The notes below the pieces were generated by a model. It had not been told where the DNA came from and did not search any database. It saw only the letters and a list, made by a program, of their open reading frames with translations. Below, one piece after another: positions 16,686 through 27,457 of a stretch of DNA of 64,000 nucleotides; positions within the stretch are counted from its first letter, which is position 1; every line of letters starts with the position of its first letter. Origin of the DNA: JAOZPE01 sp964601275 (GTDB lineage: Bacteria; Krumholzibacteriota; Krumholzibacteriia; JAJRXK01); contig CAZRMV010000001.1 of the NCBI GenBank assembly GCA_964601275.1, positions 62,001-126,000 of the forward strand. The letters run 5' to 3'. The position numbers were made by a program, and so were the translations under genes.

Positions 16686-19211
16686 ATGAACGCTTCGGCA
16701 CCGCATCCGCACTTCCTTCCTCCCGCCTCCGGCGGAGCGGACGCGCCTTCCCGGGTGGATGGCGTCGCCGGGTCCGGCCGGAAGACGCCGGGCGAGTGCG
16801 TCCACTGCGGCCTGCCCCTGGGCGCCCACCATCGCGAAGAGGACGGCCCCTTCTGCTGCAACGGATGCCGGGCGGTGTATGAGCTCATCCACGAAGAGGG
16901 TCTCGATCGCTATTACGAACTGAAGAACTGCCGCATCGCCCCCCCGGCCGAACTGCGTCCCAACACCATGACCTGGCTCGATCCCATCCTCGAGGAGGCC
17001 ATGGTGCTGCCGGGTGGTTCGGTCCGCCGCCTGCGCCTGGACGTCCAGGGCATCCACTGCGCCGCCTGCGTGTGGCTGCTCGAGCAGATCTTCCGCCGCC
17101 ACCGGGCGGGCAAGCATTTGCGCATCAATCCCGCCCTGGGAACGGTCGAGATCCTCTGGGACATCGCGGAGGAGGATCTGAAGGACTACCTGCGCGAGGT
17201 CGAGCGTTTCGGGTACCGCTTCGGTCCCGCCCGCAAGGAGACGCCGCGCCGCTCGCGCGACCTGCTCATCCGCATGGGGATCAGCATCTCCCTGGCCCTG
17301 AACGTGATGATGTACAGCCTGTCCTACTATTTCGGACTGGCGCCGCGGGATGGTTCGCTCTACCGGCTCTTCGGCAACATCAGCTTCGCGCTGGCGACGA
17401 TCGCCCTGGTGGTGGGAGGCTGGCCGTTCATGCGCGGCGCGTGGCAGGGGCTGCGCCGGCGGGTGGCCCATCTCGATCTGCCCATCGCCCTGGGGATGGT
17501 CCTGGCCTGGGCGGGTTCCACCTACGCCTGGCTCACCAGCGGACCCAAGGCCGCCTACTTCGACACCATCACCATCTTCATCGCCCTGATGCTGGTGGGG
17601 CGATGGATGCAGGAGCGGGTGCTCGAGAAGAATCGCAACGCCTTGCTCGCCAGCGGAGGAATCGCCGACCTCTACGCGCGCCGTTTCGGCCCGAAGGGGT
17701 TGCTGACGGTCAGCGCGTCCACCCTGAAGGCGGGGGACACCATCTGGGTGGCGCCGGGAGACCTGGTGCCGGTCGAGGGTATCCTGCTGCACCACGAGGC
17801 GCTCGTCTCTCTCGACTGGATCACCGGGGAAGCCGACCCGAGGCGGAGCCAACCCGGGGACACCATCCCCGCCGGCGCCTTCAACGCGGGTCCCCGCGGT
17901 TTCCGCCTCACCGCGCGGGAGGATTTCTCCGCTTCGCGGCTGAATGAACTGGTTTCCGAAAACCCGTCGGAGGATGACTCCGCCTCGCCGCCGCGGGACC
18001 GGTGGCATCGCGTGGCCACGATCTACGTGATCGCGGTGCTGGGCCTTGCCGGCGTGGGTTTCGCGTTGTGGATGGGCCACGGTCTGCGGCGGGCGGTCGA
18101 GGTGAGCGTGGCCGTCCTGGTGGTGACCTGTCCCTGCGCGCTGGGCCTGGCCCTGCCGCTGGGACGCGAGCTGGCCTACGCCGCCCTGCGGCGTCGCGGC
18201 ATCCTGCTGCGCAAGGACGACTTCCTGGACCGCGCGCTGCGGGTGCGGCGCATCGTCTTCGACAAGACCGGAACCCTCACCCGGGGCCAGCTCCGCCTCA
18301 CCGGCGCCTCGCGGCGGGCGCTCTTGGCCTTGCCCGAGAACGAGAAGGCCATTCTGCGGGAGATGACCAGCCGCAGCCTGCACCCGGTGAGCCGGTGCCT
18401 CGCCGCCGCCCTGAAGCTGAAAGCGGTGGCGCCAGAGGAAGAGGGCGAGGGCCTCTGCCTGGCGCCCTCCGCGGTCGACTCCGTGGTGGAGGAAGCGGGA
18501 GAGGGCCTGCGGTGGGCCGACGGCGAACACGAGTACCGCCTGGGTCGTCCCTCGTTCGCGGTGGAGGGGCCGGCGCTCGAGGCCCTGGAACGCGATGCGC
18601 GGGCCCGGCTGCGCGCGGTGTTCGCACGGGACGGGGCGCAACTGGCCGCGTTCTCCTTCGAGGAGGAGATCCGTCCCGATGCCCGGGAGGAGGTGCGCCG
18701 GCTGCGCGCGCAGGGCCTGGAGGTCCACATCTACAGCGGCGACGGAGCGGAGAAGGTACAGGCGGTGGCCGAGAGCATCGGGATCGATCCCGCCCTGGCC
18801 CACGGCGACATGACGCCCGAGATGAAGGCCCGGGCGCTGCGAAGCGAGGCCGGGCGCGACGCCCTGATGGTGGGCGACGGCCTCAACGACAGTCTCGGTT
18901 TCGACGCCGCGCTGTGCTCGGCGACCCCGGCGGTCGATCGGGCGGTCCTTCCCGAGAAGGCCGATTTCTATTTCCTGGGCGACGGAATCGGTGCGGTGCG
19001 CCGGGCCTTGAAAACCGCCGTCCGTCTGCGTCACGTGCAGCGTGACAACCTGATCTTCGCCGTCCTGTACAACGGCCTGGCCGTGACCCTGTGTCTCATG
19101 GGCTTGGTCTCGCCGGTGGTGGCGGCGATCCTCATGCCACTCAGCTCGGTCTCGGTGGTGGCTCTGACCACTACGCGGATGGCCCGACGGGAGGCGGCAT
19201 GGATGTCTTGA
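16686..19211 (+). CDS. ccoI: Copper-translocating P1B-type ATPase CcoI/FixI
   Basis: The 841-residue protein starts with a Cys-rich N-terminal domain (HCGLPL...FCCNGCRAVYELI), typical of the ATPases of cbb3 clusters. An HMA domain follows with CAAC (about residues 124-127). The P-type core shows ITGEADPRRSQPG (actuator), TCPCALGLALPLG (metal-binding CPC in helix 6), DKTGTLTRGQ (phosphorylated Asp), SLHPVSR (HP locus) and VGDGLNDS. CcoI exports copper needed for assembly of the CcoN CuB centre. It precedes ccoS with a 13-base overlap. A 15-codon GTG frame (16642-16689) just upstream overlaps its ATG. Confidence 0.95.
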   Translation: MNASAPHPHFLPPASGGADAPSRVDGVAGSGRKTPGECVHCGLPLGAHHREEDGPFCCNGCRAVYELIHEEGLDRYYELKNCRIAPPAELRPNTMTWLDPILEEAMVLPGGSVRRLRLDVQGIHCAACVWLLEQIFRRHRAGKHLRINPALGTVEILWDIAEEDLKDYLREVERFGYRFGPARKETPRRSRDLLIRMGISISLALNVMMYSLSYYFGLAPRDGSLYRLFGNISFALATIALVVGGWPFMRGAWQGLRRRVAHLDLPIALGMVLAWAGSTYAWLTSGPKAAYFDTITIFIALMLVGRWMQERVLEKNRNALLASGGIADLYARRFGPKGLLTVSASTLKAGDTIWVAPGDLVPVEGILLHHEALVSLDWITGEADPRRSQPGDTIPAGAFNAGPRGFRLTAREDFSASRLNELVSENPSEDDSASPPRDRWHRVATIYVIAVLGLAGVGFALWMGHGLRRAVEVSVAVLVVTCPCALGLALPLGRELAYAALRRRGILLRKDDFLDRALRVRRIVFDKTGTLTRGQLRLTGASRRALLALPENEKAILREMTSRSLHPVSRCLAAALKLKAVAPEEEGEGLCLAPSAVDSVVEEAGEGLRWADGEHEYRLGRPSFAVEGPALEALERDARARLRAVFARDGAQLAAFSFEEEIRPDAREEVRRLRAQGLEVHIYSGDGAEKVQAVAESIGIDPALAHGDMTPEMKARALRSEAGRDALMVGDGLNDSLGFDAALCSATPAVDRAVLPEKADFYFLGDGIGAVRRALKTAVRLRHVQRDNLIFAVLYNGLAVTLCLMGLVSPVVAAILMPLSSVSVVALTTTRMARREAAWMS

Positions 19212-19399
19212 TCCTGACCATCTTCGTCAGCCTGGTTCTCGTGGTCGCGGGGCTCGTGCTCTTCGTCACGCGGCTGAAACAGGGTGATTTCGAACACGGC
19301 GACCGGCTCTCGCTGCTTCCCCTGGAGGAAGACACCGGAGAGCCCCCGGCCGATGGGGATTCCGCAAAGCCCGTCGAGGGCGCAGAACCCGCGAAGTAG
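19199..19399 (+). CDS. ccoS: cbb3 oxidase maturation protein CcoS
   Basis: A 66-residue protein with a single N-terminal helix (ILTIFVSLVLVVAGLVLFV) followed by TRLKQGDFEHGDRLSLLPLEED. The pattern R/K-x-x-Q-x-D-x-x-x-x-x-R-x-L-x-x-x-x-D is the CcoS signature. It follows ccoI with a 13-base overlap, as in most cbb3 clusters. In the family it is needed for cofactor insertion into the oxidase. Confidence 0.9.
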   Translation: MDVLILTIFVSLVLVVAGLVLFVTRLKQGDFEHGDRLSLLPLEEDTGEPPADGDSAKPVEGAEPAK

Positions 19400-19431
19400 A
19401 GCGCACCACTCACGAGGAGACCGAGAGTCCC

Positions 19432-21987
<2,556 letters not shown>

Positions 21988-21988
21988 C

Positions 21989-22189
21989 ATGTTCCAGGAG
22001 TTCTACCAGGCAAGTCCCCACCTGATCTGGCCGCTGGTGGGTCTGGGAATCTTCTTCTTCACGTTCCTGGCCGTGCTCATCTACGTGGGCGTGGTCCTGC
22101 GCAACAATCCAGTGGTGGACAGGATGGCCGCTCTGCCCCTGGAAGATGACGATCCCGTCGAGGAAGGAGAGGTGGCTCACAATGGCTGA
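21989..22189 (+). CDS. ccoQ: CcoQ-like small subunit of cbb3 oxidase
   Basis: A 66-residue protein with one helix (WPLVGLGIFFFTFLAVLIYVGVVL) and a short acidic tail (LPLEDDDPVEEGE). Size, topology and location between ccoNO and ccoP fit CcoQ/FixQ; the sequence itself is poorly conserved in this family. It starts directly after the ccoNO stop and overlaps ccoP by eight bases. Confidence 0.8.
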   Translation: MFQEFYQASPHLIWPLVGLGIFFFTFLAVLIYVGVVLRNNPVVDRMAALPLEDDDPVEEGEVAHNG

Positions 22190-22748
22190 GCATCAGGTCG
22201 ATCGCCTGCTCGATCACAGCTACGACGGCATCCAGGAGTATGACAACAAACTGCCCAACTGGTGGCTGTTCATCATGTATGGCAGCATCGTCTTCGCCCT
22301 GGGATACTGGCTGGTGTTCCACACCCTGCAAATCGCCGACCTCCCGGTGGCCCGGTATGACAAGGAGATGATCGCGGCGGCCGAGGCGCAGCTCGCCAAG
22401 ATGAACGAGGGGGGAGTGACCGACGAGAGTCTCCGGCTCATGGCCACCCTTCCGGACAAGGTCGCCGAAGGCAAGGCCATCTTCCAGCAGTTCTGCGTGG
22501 TCTGCCACAACCAGCAGGGCGAGGGCAACGTCGGACCGAACCTGACCGACAAGTACTGGATCCACGGGGGCAAGCCCACCGACATCCTCAACACCGTCAC
22601 CCATGGGGTGCCCGAGAAGGGGATGGTGGCCTGGGGCGGCCAGCTGGGGCCCCGCCGCGTGCAGGCGGTCGTGTCCTACGTGCTGACCCTGCGCAACACG
22701 AACATTCCGGGGAAGGCGCCCCAGGGAGAGCCCTACGAAGGTGACTGA
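22182..22748 (+). CDS. ccoP: cbb3 oxidase subunit CcoP, mono-haem form
   Basis: The 188-residue protein opens with the CcoP N-terminal domain (DHSYDGIQEYDNKLPNWW, then the helix FIMYGSIVFALGYWLVF). It has one cytochrome c domain with FCVVCHNQQGEGNVGPNL and a Met ligand at GMVAWGG. Standard proteobacterial CcoP is di-haem and ~300 residues; this protein has a single CxxCH, the short form seen in some other phyla. ATG 22182 overlaps ccoQ, and the stop overlaps the GTG of ccoG. It would receive electrons from ActE or from the cytochrome domain of the subunit II homologue. Confidence 0.92.
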   Translation: MAEHQVDRLLDHSYDGIQEYDNKLPNWWLFIMYGSIVFALGYWLVFHTLQIADLPVARYDKEMIAAAEAQLAKMNEGGVTDESLRLMATLPDKVAEGKAIFQQFCVVCHNQQGEGNVGPNLTDKYWIHGGKPTDILNTVTHGVPEKGMVAWGGQLGPRRVQAVVSYVLTLRNTNIPGKAPQGEPYEGD

Positions 22749-24150
22749 AGCCTCTCCGAAGAGAAGAAGCAAGAAGCGCCGGCCCGACCTGGATACGGTC
22801 TATTCGATCAATCCGGACGGTTCGCGCAACTACCTGCATCCCGCCGATGTGAAGGGCCGCTGGACCACCAGGGCGAATCTCTTCTATTGGCTGTTGATCG
22901 CGATCTACATGGGACTGCCCTGGTTGAAGATCGAGGGCCAGCCGGCGGTGTTCATCGATCTGCCCGGCCGCCAGGCGCACTTCTTCGGACTGGCCTTCAC
23001 CAACCAGGACTTCTACCTGTCCTTCTTCCTCTTCACCGGGCTGGGATTCGCCTTGTTCGTGGCGACGGCTTTGTTCGGGCGGGTGTGGTGCGGTTTCGCC
23101 TGTCCGCAGACCGTGTTCCTCGAGGGCGTGTTCCGCCGGGTGGAGCGGTGGATCGAGGGACCGCGGGTCGAGCGGATCCGGCGCAACATGGGACCGATGA
23201 CCGTGGACAAGGCCTGGCGCAAGGCGCTCAAGCACGGGCTGTTCCTGGTCTTCTCGCTGGCGATCGCCCATACCTTCCTGGCCTACTTCATGCCCGTCAG
23301 CGAGTTGAGACACGCCTTGCGGTCGAGCCCGGCCCACCATCCGGCCGCCTTCGGATGGACCATGTTCTGGACCGCGATCCTCTACTTCGACTACTCGTGG
23401 TTCCGCGAGCAGACCTGCCTGATCATCTGCCCCTATGGGCGGCTCCAGTCGGCCCTGATCGACGCGGACACCATCGTCATCGGCTACGACAAGGTGCGGG
23501 GCGAACCGCGCTCGAAGGGAATCGACAAGGGCGGCGACTGCGTCGATTGTTTCCGCTGCGTCGAGGTGTGTCCCACCGGCATCGATATCCGCAACGGCTT
23601 GCAGATGGAGTGCATCTCCTGCACCCGCTGCATCGACGCCTGTGACGAGGTGATGCGGCGCATCGAGAAGCCCGAGGGGCTCATCCGTTTCGATTCCACG
23701 CGCGTCTTCGAGGGGGATGGGCGCCGGCCGTTCTTCCGGCCGCGGGTGTTCGTCTACATCCTGCTGGGCCTGATCGGACTGGGCGCGGCCACTTTCGCCT
23801 TCAGTCACCGGGAGAACTTCGCCGCGAACGTCCTGCGCACGCGCGGCATGCCCTACACCTTGGAAGAGCAGAGGATCCGCAATCTCTATACCCTCCACGT
23901 GCAGAACAAGAGCGGCGAGCCGGCGACCTATTTCCTGAGGCCCGGACCGGACAAGCCCGATTCCCTGCGGCTCATCATCGGGCAGAAGGTGCTGCGCCTG
24001 GGGCCCCTGGAAGATGAACAGACCCCCGTGTTCGCCTACCTGCCCCGATCGCAGTATCATGGAGAGGGCGCCATCCCGTTCAGCGTCGCGGTGGTCGACT
24101 CGGCCACCGGCGAGGAGAAACTCTGCCGGCTCAAGTTCAGGGGGCCCTGA
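22741..24150 (+). CDS. ccoG: cbb3 oxidase accessory protein CcoG (FixG/RdxA)
   Basis: The 469-residue protein has about five membrane helices, a CGFACPQTVF motif after helix 2, and a 2x[4Fe-4S] ferredoxin segment (CVDCFRCVEVCPTGIDIRNG, then CISCTRCIDACDEV). A C-terminal Ig-like periplasmic domain (about 380-469) follows. This is the complete architecture of CcoG, which in the family reduces Cu(II) for oxidase assembly. The GTG start overlaps the end of ccoP by eight bases. Confidence 0.95.
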   Translation: MTEASPKRRSKKRRPDLDTVYSINPDGSRNYLHPADVKGRWTTRANLFYWLLIAIYMGLPWLKIEGQPAVFIDLPGRQAHFFGLAFTNQDFYLSFFLFTGLGFALFVATALFGRVWCGFACPQTVFLEGVFRRVERWIEGPRVERIRRNMGPMTVDKAWRKALKHGLFLVFSLAIAHTFLAYFMPVSELRHALRSSPAHHPAAFGWTMFWTAILYFDYSWFREQTCLIICPYGRLQSALIDADTIVIGYDKVRGEPRSKGIDKGGDCVDCFRCVEVCPTGIDIRNGLQMECISCTRCIDACDEVMRRIEKPEGLIRFDSTRVFEGDGRRPFFRPRVFVYILLGLIGLGAATFAFSHRENFAANVLRTRGMPYTLEEQRIRNLYTLHVQNKSGEPATYFLRPGPDKPDSLRLIIGQKVLRLGPLEDEQTPVFAYLPRSQYHGEGAIPFSVAVVDSATGEEKLCRLKFRGP

Positions 24151-24152
24151 GG

Positions 24153-24278
24153 ATGCGACAGTGGGTCAAGGCCCATCCGTGGATCTGGATCGTCTTCTTC
24201 TTTCTGGGGGTTCTGGGCGCCAACCTGGCCATGGTGGTCATCTCCATCCTCTTCCGGCCGGTGGTGTTGCCGCACTAG
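24153..24278 (+). CDS. Minimal FixH/CcoH-like membrane peptide (41 aa)
   Basis: A 41-residue reading frame two bases after the ccoG stop, with GAGG at its start. It encodes one membrane helix (WIWIVFFFLGVLGANLAMVVISI) preceded by MRQWVKAHP. The helix with an internal N-x-x-M, and the position directly after ccoG, match the membrane anchor of CcoH/FixH, but the periplasmic domain of ~100 residues is absent. It could be a reduced FixH or an unrelated small subunit. Confidence 0.65.
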   Translation: MRQWVKAHPWIWIVFFFLGVLGANLAMVVISILFRPVVLPH

Positions 24279-24313
24279 GGACCAGGCCCTCGCGCCGGAC
24301 CGGGCGGAGACGC

Positions 24314-25063
24314 TCAGTAGATCACCACTTCGCCGAACCGCAAGTGGGCCACGAGTTCCCATGCGGCAAGTCCCCGGAGCAGAAGCTGGGCGGCGATGAG
24401 CAACACCATCACCGCTCCGACCCGGTTGAAGAAGACCCGAAGCCGCACGCTCAATTGGCCGGTGCCCATGCCCAGGATCCACAGCACCGGGACCGTTCCG
24501 GCACCGAAGGCGAGCATGGTGACCAAGCCCTTCGCGGGCGAAGCGGTGGCCGCGGCGGTCATCAGGGCCGCCAGGACGGGACCGCAGGGTAAGAAGCCGT
24601 TGGCCATGCCCAGCAGCCAGATGCGCGGGGTGGTCCTGGCCGCCAGCAGTCCCCGCAGCCGCGGGCCGATCCAGCGTTGCCACAGGCCCCCTTCCACCCA
24701 ACGTTCCGTGGGCAGCCAGCCCAGCAGTCCCAGGCCCAGAAGCAGCATCAGGATCGCCACTCCGATGGAGAGGATCCCCTGGATCCGGCGGCCTTCTCCG
24801 GCCAGGTAGATCGTCGAACCGACCAGCCCCATCGCGGATCCAAGGAGCATGTACGAGAAGACCCGCCCACCGTGGTAGAGCAGCAACCGCAGCCAGAGGG
24901 GCGAGGTCTTCCTGGCGATCGACTTTTGGGAGACGGAGAACGCGGTCACCAGGGGGCCGCACATACCGACGCAGTGACCCAGGCTGATGGTGAAGCCCAT
25001 GGTGGCCAGCACCAGGAAATCGAAGGGCGCGGTGGTGGGGTCCATGGAATGGCAGGAAGGCAT
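24314..25063 (-). CDS. SafE/DsbD_2-family membrane protein associated with cbb3 oxidase
   Basis: A 249-residue protein with about six to seven helices. It has the paired-cysteine motifs GHCVGMCGP (helix 1) and NGFLPCGPV (helix 4) of the heavy-metal-linked 'sulfite exporter TauE/SafE' group (DsbD_2). Members are frequently found beside cbb3 clusters, where a role in copper or thiol transport across the membrane is suspected. The gene is convergent with the cbb3 genes. The N-terminus contains one more Cys (MPSCHSMD), a possible extra metal contact. The biochemical substrate is unknown. Confidence 0.85.
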   Translation of the reverse strand: MPSCHSMDPTTAPFDFLVLATMGFTISLGHCVGMCGPLVTAFSVSQKSIARKTSPLWLRLLLYHGGRVFSYMLLGSAMGLVGSTIYLAGEGRRIQGILSIGVAILMLLLGLGLLGWLPTERWVEGGLWQRWIGPRLRGLLAARTTPRIWLLGMANGFLPCGPVLAALMTAAATASPAKGLVTMLAFGAGTVPVLWILGMGTGQLSVRLRVFFNRVGAVMVLLIAAQLLLRGLAAWELVAHLRFGEVVIY

Positions 25064-25143
25064 GGGAAGGTCGTGTTCTCTCGCGTCGAAAGAAGGATCG
25101 GAGGCGCCCGTCGGACGAGCTCGGGCGCTGACGACGGGGGCGG

Positions 25144-25178
25144 GTCCCCACGCGCCATGGACCGTAGCGCGTGGGGAC
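25144..25178. other. Strong stem-loop upstream of the SafE-like gene
   Basis: A perfect 12-base-pair inverted repeat: GTCCCCACGCGC (25144-25155), an 11-base loop, and GCGCGTGGGGAC (25167-25178). It lies ~80 bases upstream of the SafE-like start (minus strand) and ~75 bases before a probable small plus-strand ORF. No T-run follows on either strand. Possible operator or transcript structure; function unknown. Confidence 0.5.
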
Positions 25179-25252
25179 TCTCGATTTCAACCCTCATTCG
25201 CTCCGGTACGGGCCGAAGACCCTTTCGGACTCAACTTCCTCCGGCGGCCTCG

Positions 25253-25435
25253 TTGTCGTGGGACCACGTCGACCTGGCGGTTCCGGTGGTGAGCAGCACA
25301 GGAGTGCTCTTCGATGGCAACGACGATCCTCAGTACGAGAAGGTGGAGTTCATGCCGTTCCTCATGCAGTCGGTACCGGCGAAGCAGCAGAGCGTGGGGA
25401 GCTTCAAGGCGCTGTTTCGCGGGAATCGCGCCTGA
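25253..25435 (+). CDS. Probable small hypothetical protein (60 aa)
   Basis: This frame runs from a TTG at 25253 (other starts: GTG 25286/25289, ATG 25352) to a TGA one base short of the convergent UbiA-like stop. Third codon positions are mostly G or C from about 25253 on, in contrast to the bases just upstream, which argues for real coding. The product contains GVLFDGNDDPQYEKVEF and ends SFKALFRGNRA; there is no signal or membrane helix. No clear ribosome site is seen and I recognise no family. It may be a short conserved peptide or a fragment. Confidence 0.35.
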   Translation: MSWDHVDLAVPVVSSTGVLFDGNDDPQYEKVEFMPFLMQSVPAKQQSVGSFKALFRGNRA

Positions 25436-25436
25436 T

Positions 25437-26195
25437 TCACCCCAACCAGCGCATCCACCCCAGAGCCGCCATCGCGCCCACCAGGAGCGCGCCGTCCAGT
25501 CCCAGGGCGACATAGTGCTCATCCCGGCGGCGGGGCAGAAGCGCCAACAGCAGGGCCAGAGGCACCAGCCCGAGGGTGCGGGAGGGCATCGGCAGTACCA
25601 GCAGGGAGGCCGCGCCAAGGAGGGCGATGGCCAACGCGAGGTTCCAGACACCCCCTTCTCCCAGCCAGAGGGCTTCCGCTTCGTGATCGGCCACATCGCA
25701 GGCCAGGACGTTGGCCACGATCGCCGCGCCCAGGGGCCACAGTTCGTTCACGCCCCGCGAAACGGGAAGGCCGCCGGCGATCAGGGGCAGACCGGTGACC
25801 ACCAGCATCCAGGAGAGCCCGATGTACAGGGGCTTGAACCCGGGAACCCGCTTCAGCCACGGGTGCACCAGCGACAGAAGGCCCACCGCGCCCAACAGGA
25901 AGCTGGTGCGCCAACCGCTTTGCACGGTGAGGACGATCGCTGCCGTTCCCGCCGCCGCGCTCAGCCATCCCAGCTCGCGCTCGTTGCGCTGGACGAACTG
26001 TCCCCGCCGGGGCTTGTCGCGTGCGTCCCCCGCGAAGTCGCGCAGACGGTCGAGGTTGTAGACCGAGAAACTGCCCAGAGCCACCAGCGCGGTCAGCCGC
26101 GGTGGCAACGCGACCTGCAGCGCGGCCGCCGCGGCGTGCAGCAGGCCGAGCGCGATCAGGGCGATCCACAGGCCGGAGTAGACGACGAAACCCAT
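25437..26195 (-). CDS. UbiA-family prenyltransferase-like membrane protein
   Basis: A 252-residue protein with about eight hydrophobic helices. The first conserved loop reads VYNLDRLRDFAGDARDKPRR, which gives the N-x-x-D-x-x-x-D pattern and downstream Arg that hold Mg-diphosphate in UbiA enzymes. The second loop is ACDVADHEAE, in place of the usual D-x-x-x-D. The start at 26195 (MGFVVYSGLW) is preferred over a long upstream extension that overlaps DUF6165. The protein is short for the family (~290) and its acceptor cannot be predicted. Confidence 0.75.
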   Translation of the reverse strand: MGFVVYSGLWIALIALGLLHAAAAALQVALPPRLTALVALGSFSVYNLDRLRDFAGDARDKPRRGQFVQRNERELGWLSAAAGTAAIVLTVQSGWRTSFLLGAVGLLSLVHPWLKRVPGFKPLYIGLSWMLVVTGLPLIAGGLPVSRGVNELWPLGAAIVANVLACDVADHEAEALWLGEGGVWNLALAIALLGAASLLVLPMPSRTLGLVPLALLLALLPRRRDEHYVALGLDGALLVGAMAALGWMRWLG

Positions 26196-26212
26196 GGCGG
26201 GACCGCGGGGGA

Positions 26213-26611
26213 TCAGGCGACCCCGTCGGGATCGACGTAGGATTTCTCCTCGACGATCTCCGAACCGGTGCGCTGGTTGATCTCCGCCTTGATCCGCGCC
26301 CTCTGGTCGTTGGTGCGGTAGACCGCCCGGGCCAGCTCGATGAACTCCTCGCCGAAGTCCCCTCTCGCCTCGCAGGCGCGGATGCGGTCCTCGATCTCCC
26401 ACAGGCGGCGGTTCACCTCGGCCAGGGCGGCCAGCCAATCGCCGACCTGTTCACTCGACACCGGCAGCTTCTGCGCTTCTGGTTGCAGGGCGGCCAGTTC
26501 GCGGCGCACATTGGCCACCTTCTTCTCGTCGGAGATGCGGACCTCCTTGATCAGGAGAATGGAGATCTTGTCCAGGAGTTCTCCGGCGGAGACGGGAACG
26601 CGGATCTGCAT
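26213..26611 (-). CDS. DUF6165 family protein
   Basis: This 132-residue protein begins QIRVPVSAGELLDKISILLIKEVRISDEKK, the standard opening of DUF6165 (I-P-V-S-x-G-E-x-x-D-K-x-x-I-L-x-I-K). The rest is mostly amphipathic helix (VRRELAALQPEAQ, WEIEDRIRACEA, YRTNDQRARIKAEIN) and is predicted cytoplasmic. Relatives are often near lipopolysaccharide or glycan genes, but no activity is established. The gene is 17 bases upstream of the UbiA-like gene on the same strand, so the two are probably co-transcribed. Confidence 0.82.
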   Translation of the reverse strand: MQIRVPVSAGELLDKISILLIKEVRISDEKKVANVRRELAALQPEAQKLPVSSEQVGDWLAALAEVNRRLWEIEDRIRACEARGDFGEEFIELARAVYRTNDQRARIKAEINQRTGSEIVEEKSYVDPDGVA

Positions 26612-26826
26612 GGCGGCTCACCTTCCTGTCGCCGCGGAGGGATGGCGGCGACGGCGGCATGATACCCCAGGGAGGATCGGCTCCCAAGTCGCGGCGCCAT
26701 TTCCCGCCCGGCAGTTGCCGGGGCGCGATGCCTCCCCGATCTGGCGCCGGCGCCGGGCGGCGGAGCCATCCACAAGCCCCTGATCCCGGCCGGATCCAGG
26801 CGTTCCCGGGCCCGTCGAGGGCTCCC

Positions 26827-26855
26827 TTGACACCCCGGCGGGCTTTTTCTAGCCT
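26827..26855 (+). promoter_or_regulatory. Sigma70-type promoter for speD-speE
   Basis: TTGACA (26827-26832), a 17-base spacer, then TAGCCT (26850-26855). The -35 box is perfect and the -10 keeps the key TA...T. It lies ~85 bases before the speD GTG in the 329-base divergent interval (26612-26940). The rest of that interval is GC-rich and holds no gene that I can see. Confidence 0.65.
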
Positions 26856-26940
26856 TGATCGCCGCCTTGAAGGGGGGATTCCGCTCGAGGGAGCCATCGC
26901 CCCCTCCGTCCACACCCTGCATCGCCGAGGAACCACCACC

Positions 26941-27390
26941 GTGAAGACCATTGGACGCCACCTGATCGCCGAATTCTACGGCTGTGAGGCCGCAGTCCTC
27001 GACCAGGTCGACGAGCTCCGCCGGGTGATGATCCGCGCGGCCGAACTGGTGGGCGCCACCGTGCTCGGCGAGACCTTCCACTCCTTTTCTCCCCAGGGCG
27101 CCAGCGGCACCGTCGTCATCGCCGAATCGCACCTGTCGGTCCATACCTGGCCCGAGAAGGGCTACGTGGCGGTCGATGTCTACACCTGCGGCGGGCTCGA
27201 CCCCCGCGCCGCCTTCGACCATCTCGCCCGGGCCTTCCAGGCCCGCAGCTTCCGGGTGCAGGAGATCCTCCGCGGTCTTCCCGAAGACCTGGAGAACCAC
27301 GGCATGCTTCTTCCCGAGGACGTCCAGATCATCACCCGCGCGCCCCGCGTGGAACTCGATCGCCGGCGCGCCGCGGCGACGGAGGCCTGA
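26941..27390 (+). CDS. speD: S-adenosylmethionine decarboxylase proenzyme
   Basis: A 149-residue protein of the short class 1B (SpeH) type. It contains AESHLSVHTWPEKGY, where self-cleavage at Glu-Ser makes the pyruvoyl cofactor, followed by VDVYTCG with the catalytic Cys. TFHSFSPQGASGTVVI lies just before the processing site. Start GTG 26941 gives IGRHLIAEFYGC as the first conserved block; a longer in-frame extension has no support. It supplies decarboxylated SAM to the adjacent spermidine synthase and lies downstream of a good promoter. Confidence 0.93.
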   Translation: MKTIGRHLIAEFYGCEAAVLDQVDELRRVMIRAAELVGATVLGETFHSFSPQGASGTVVIAESHLSVHTWPEKGYVAVDVYTCGGLDPRAAFDHLARAFQARSFRVQEILRGLPEDLENHGMLLPEDVQIITRAPRVELDRRRAAATEA

Positions 27391-27457
27391 GCCCTTGACC
27401 GGGGGCTTCGACGCAGCCGCATCCGAAGACGAACGCCGCCGCGCCCTCGAGGCCGAG

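Noticed and set aside
16642..16689. Fifteen-codon GTG frame overlapping the ccoI ATG
   Set aside because: Too short to support as a gene; at most a coupling peptide between the subunit I-like gene and ccoI.
14951..16888. A 645-codon minus-strand frame across the subunit I-like gene and the gap
   Set aside because: It reads through the N block and is the antisense shadow of a conserved membrane protein.
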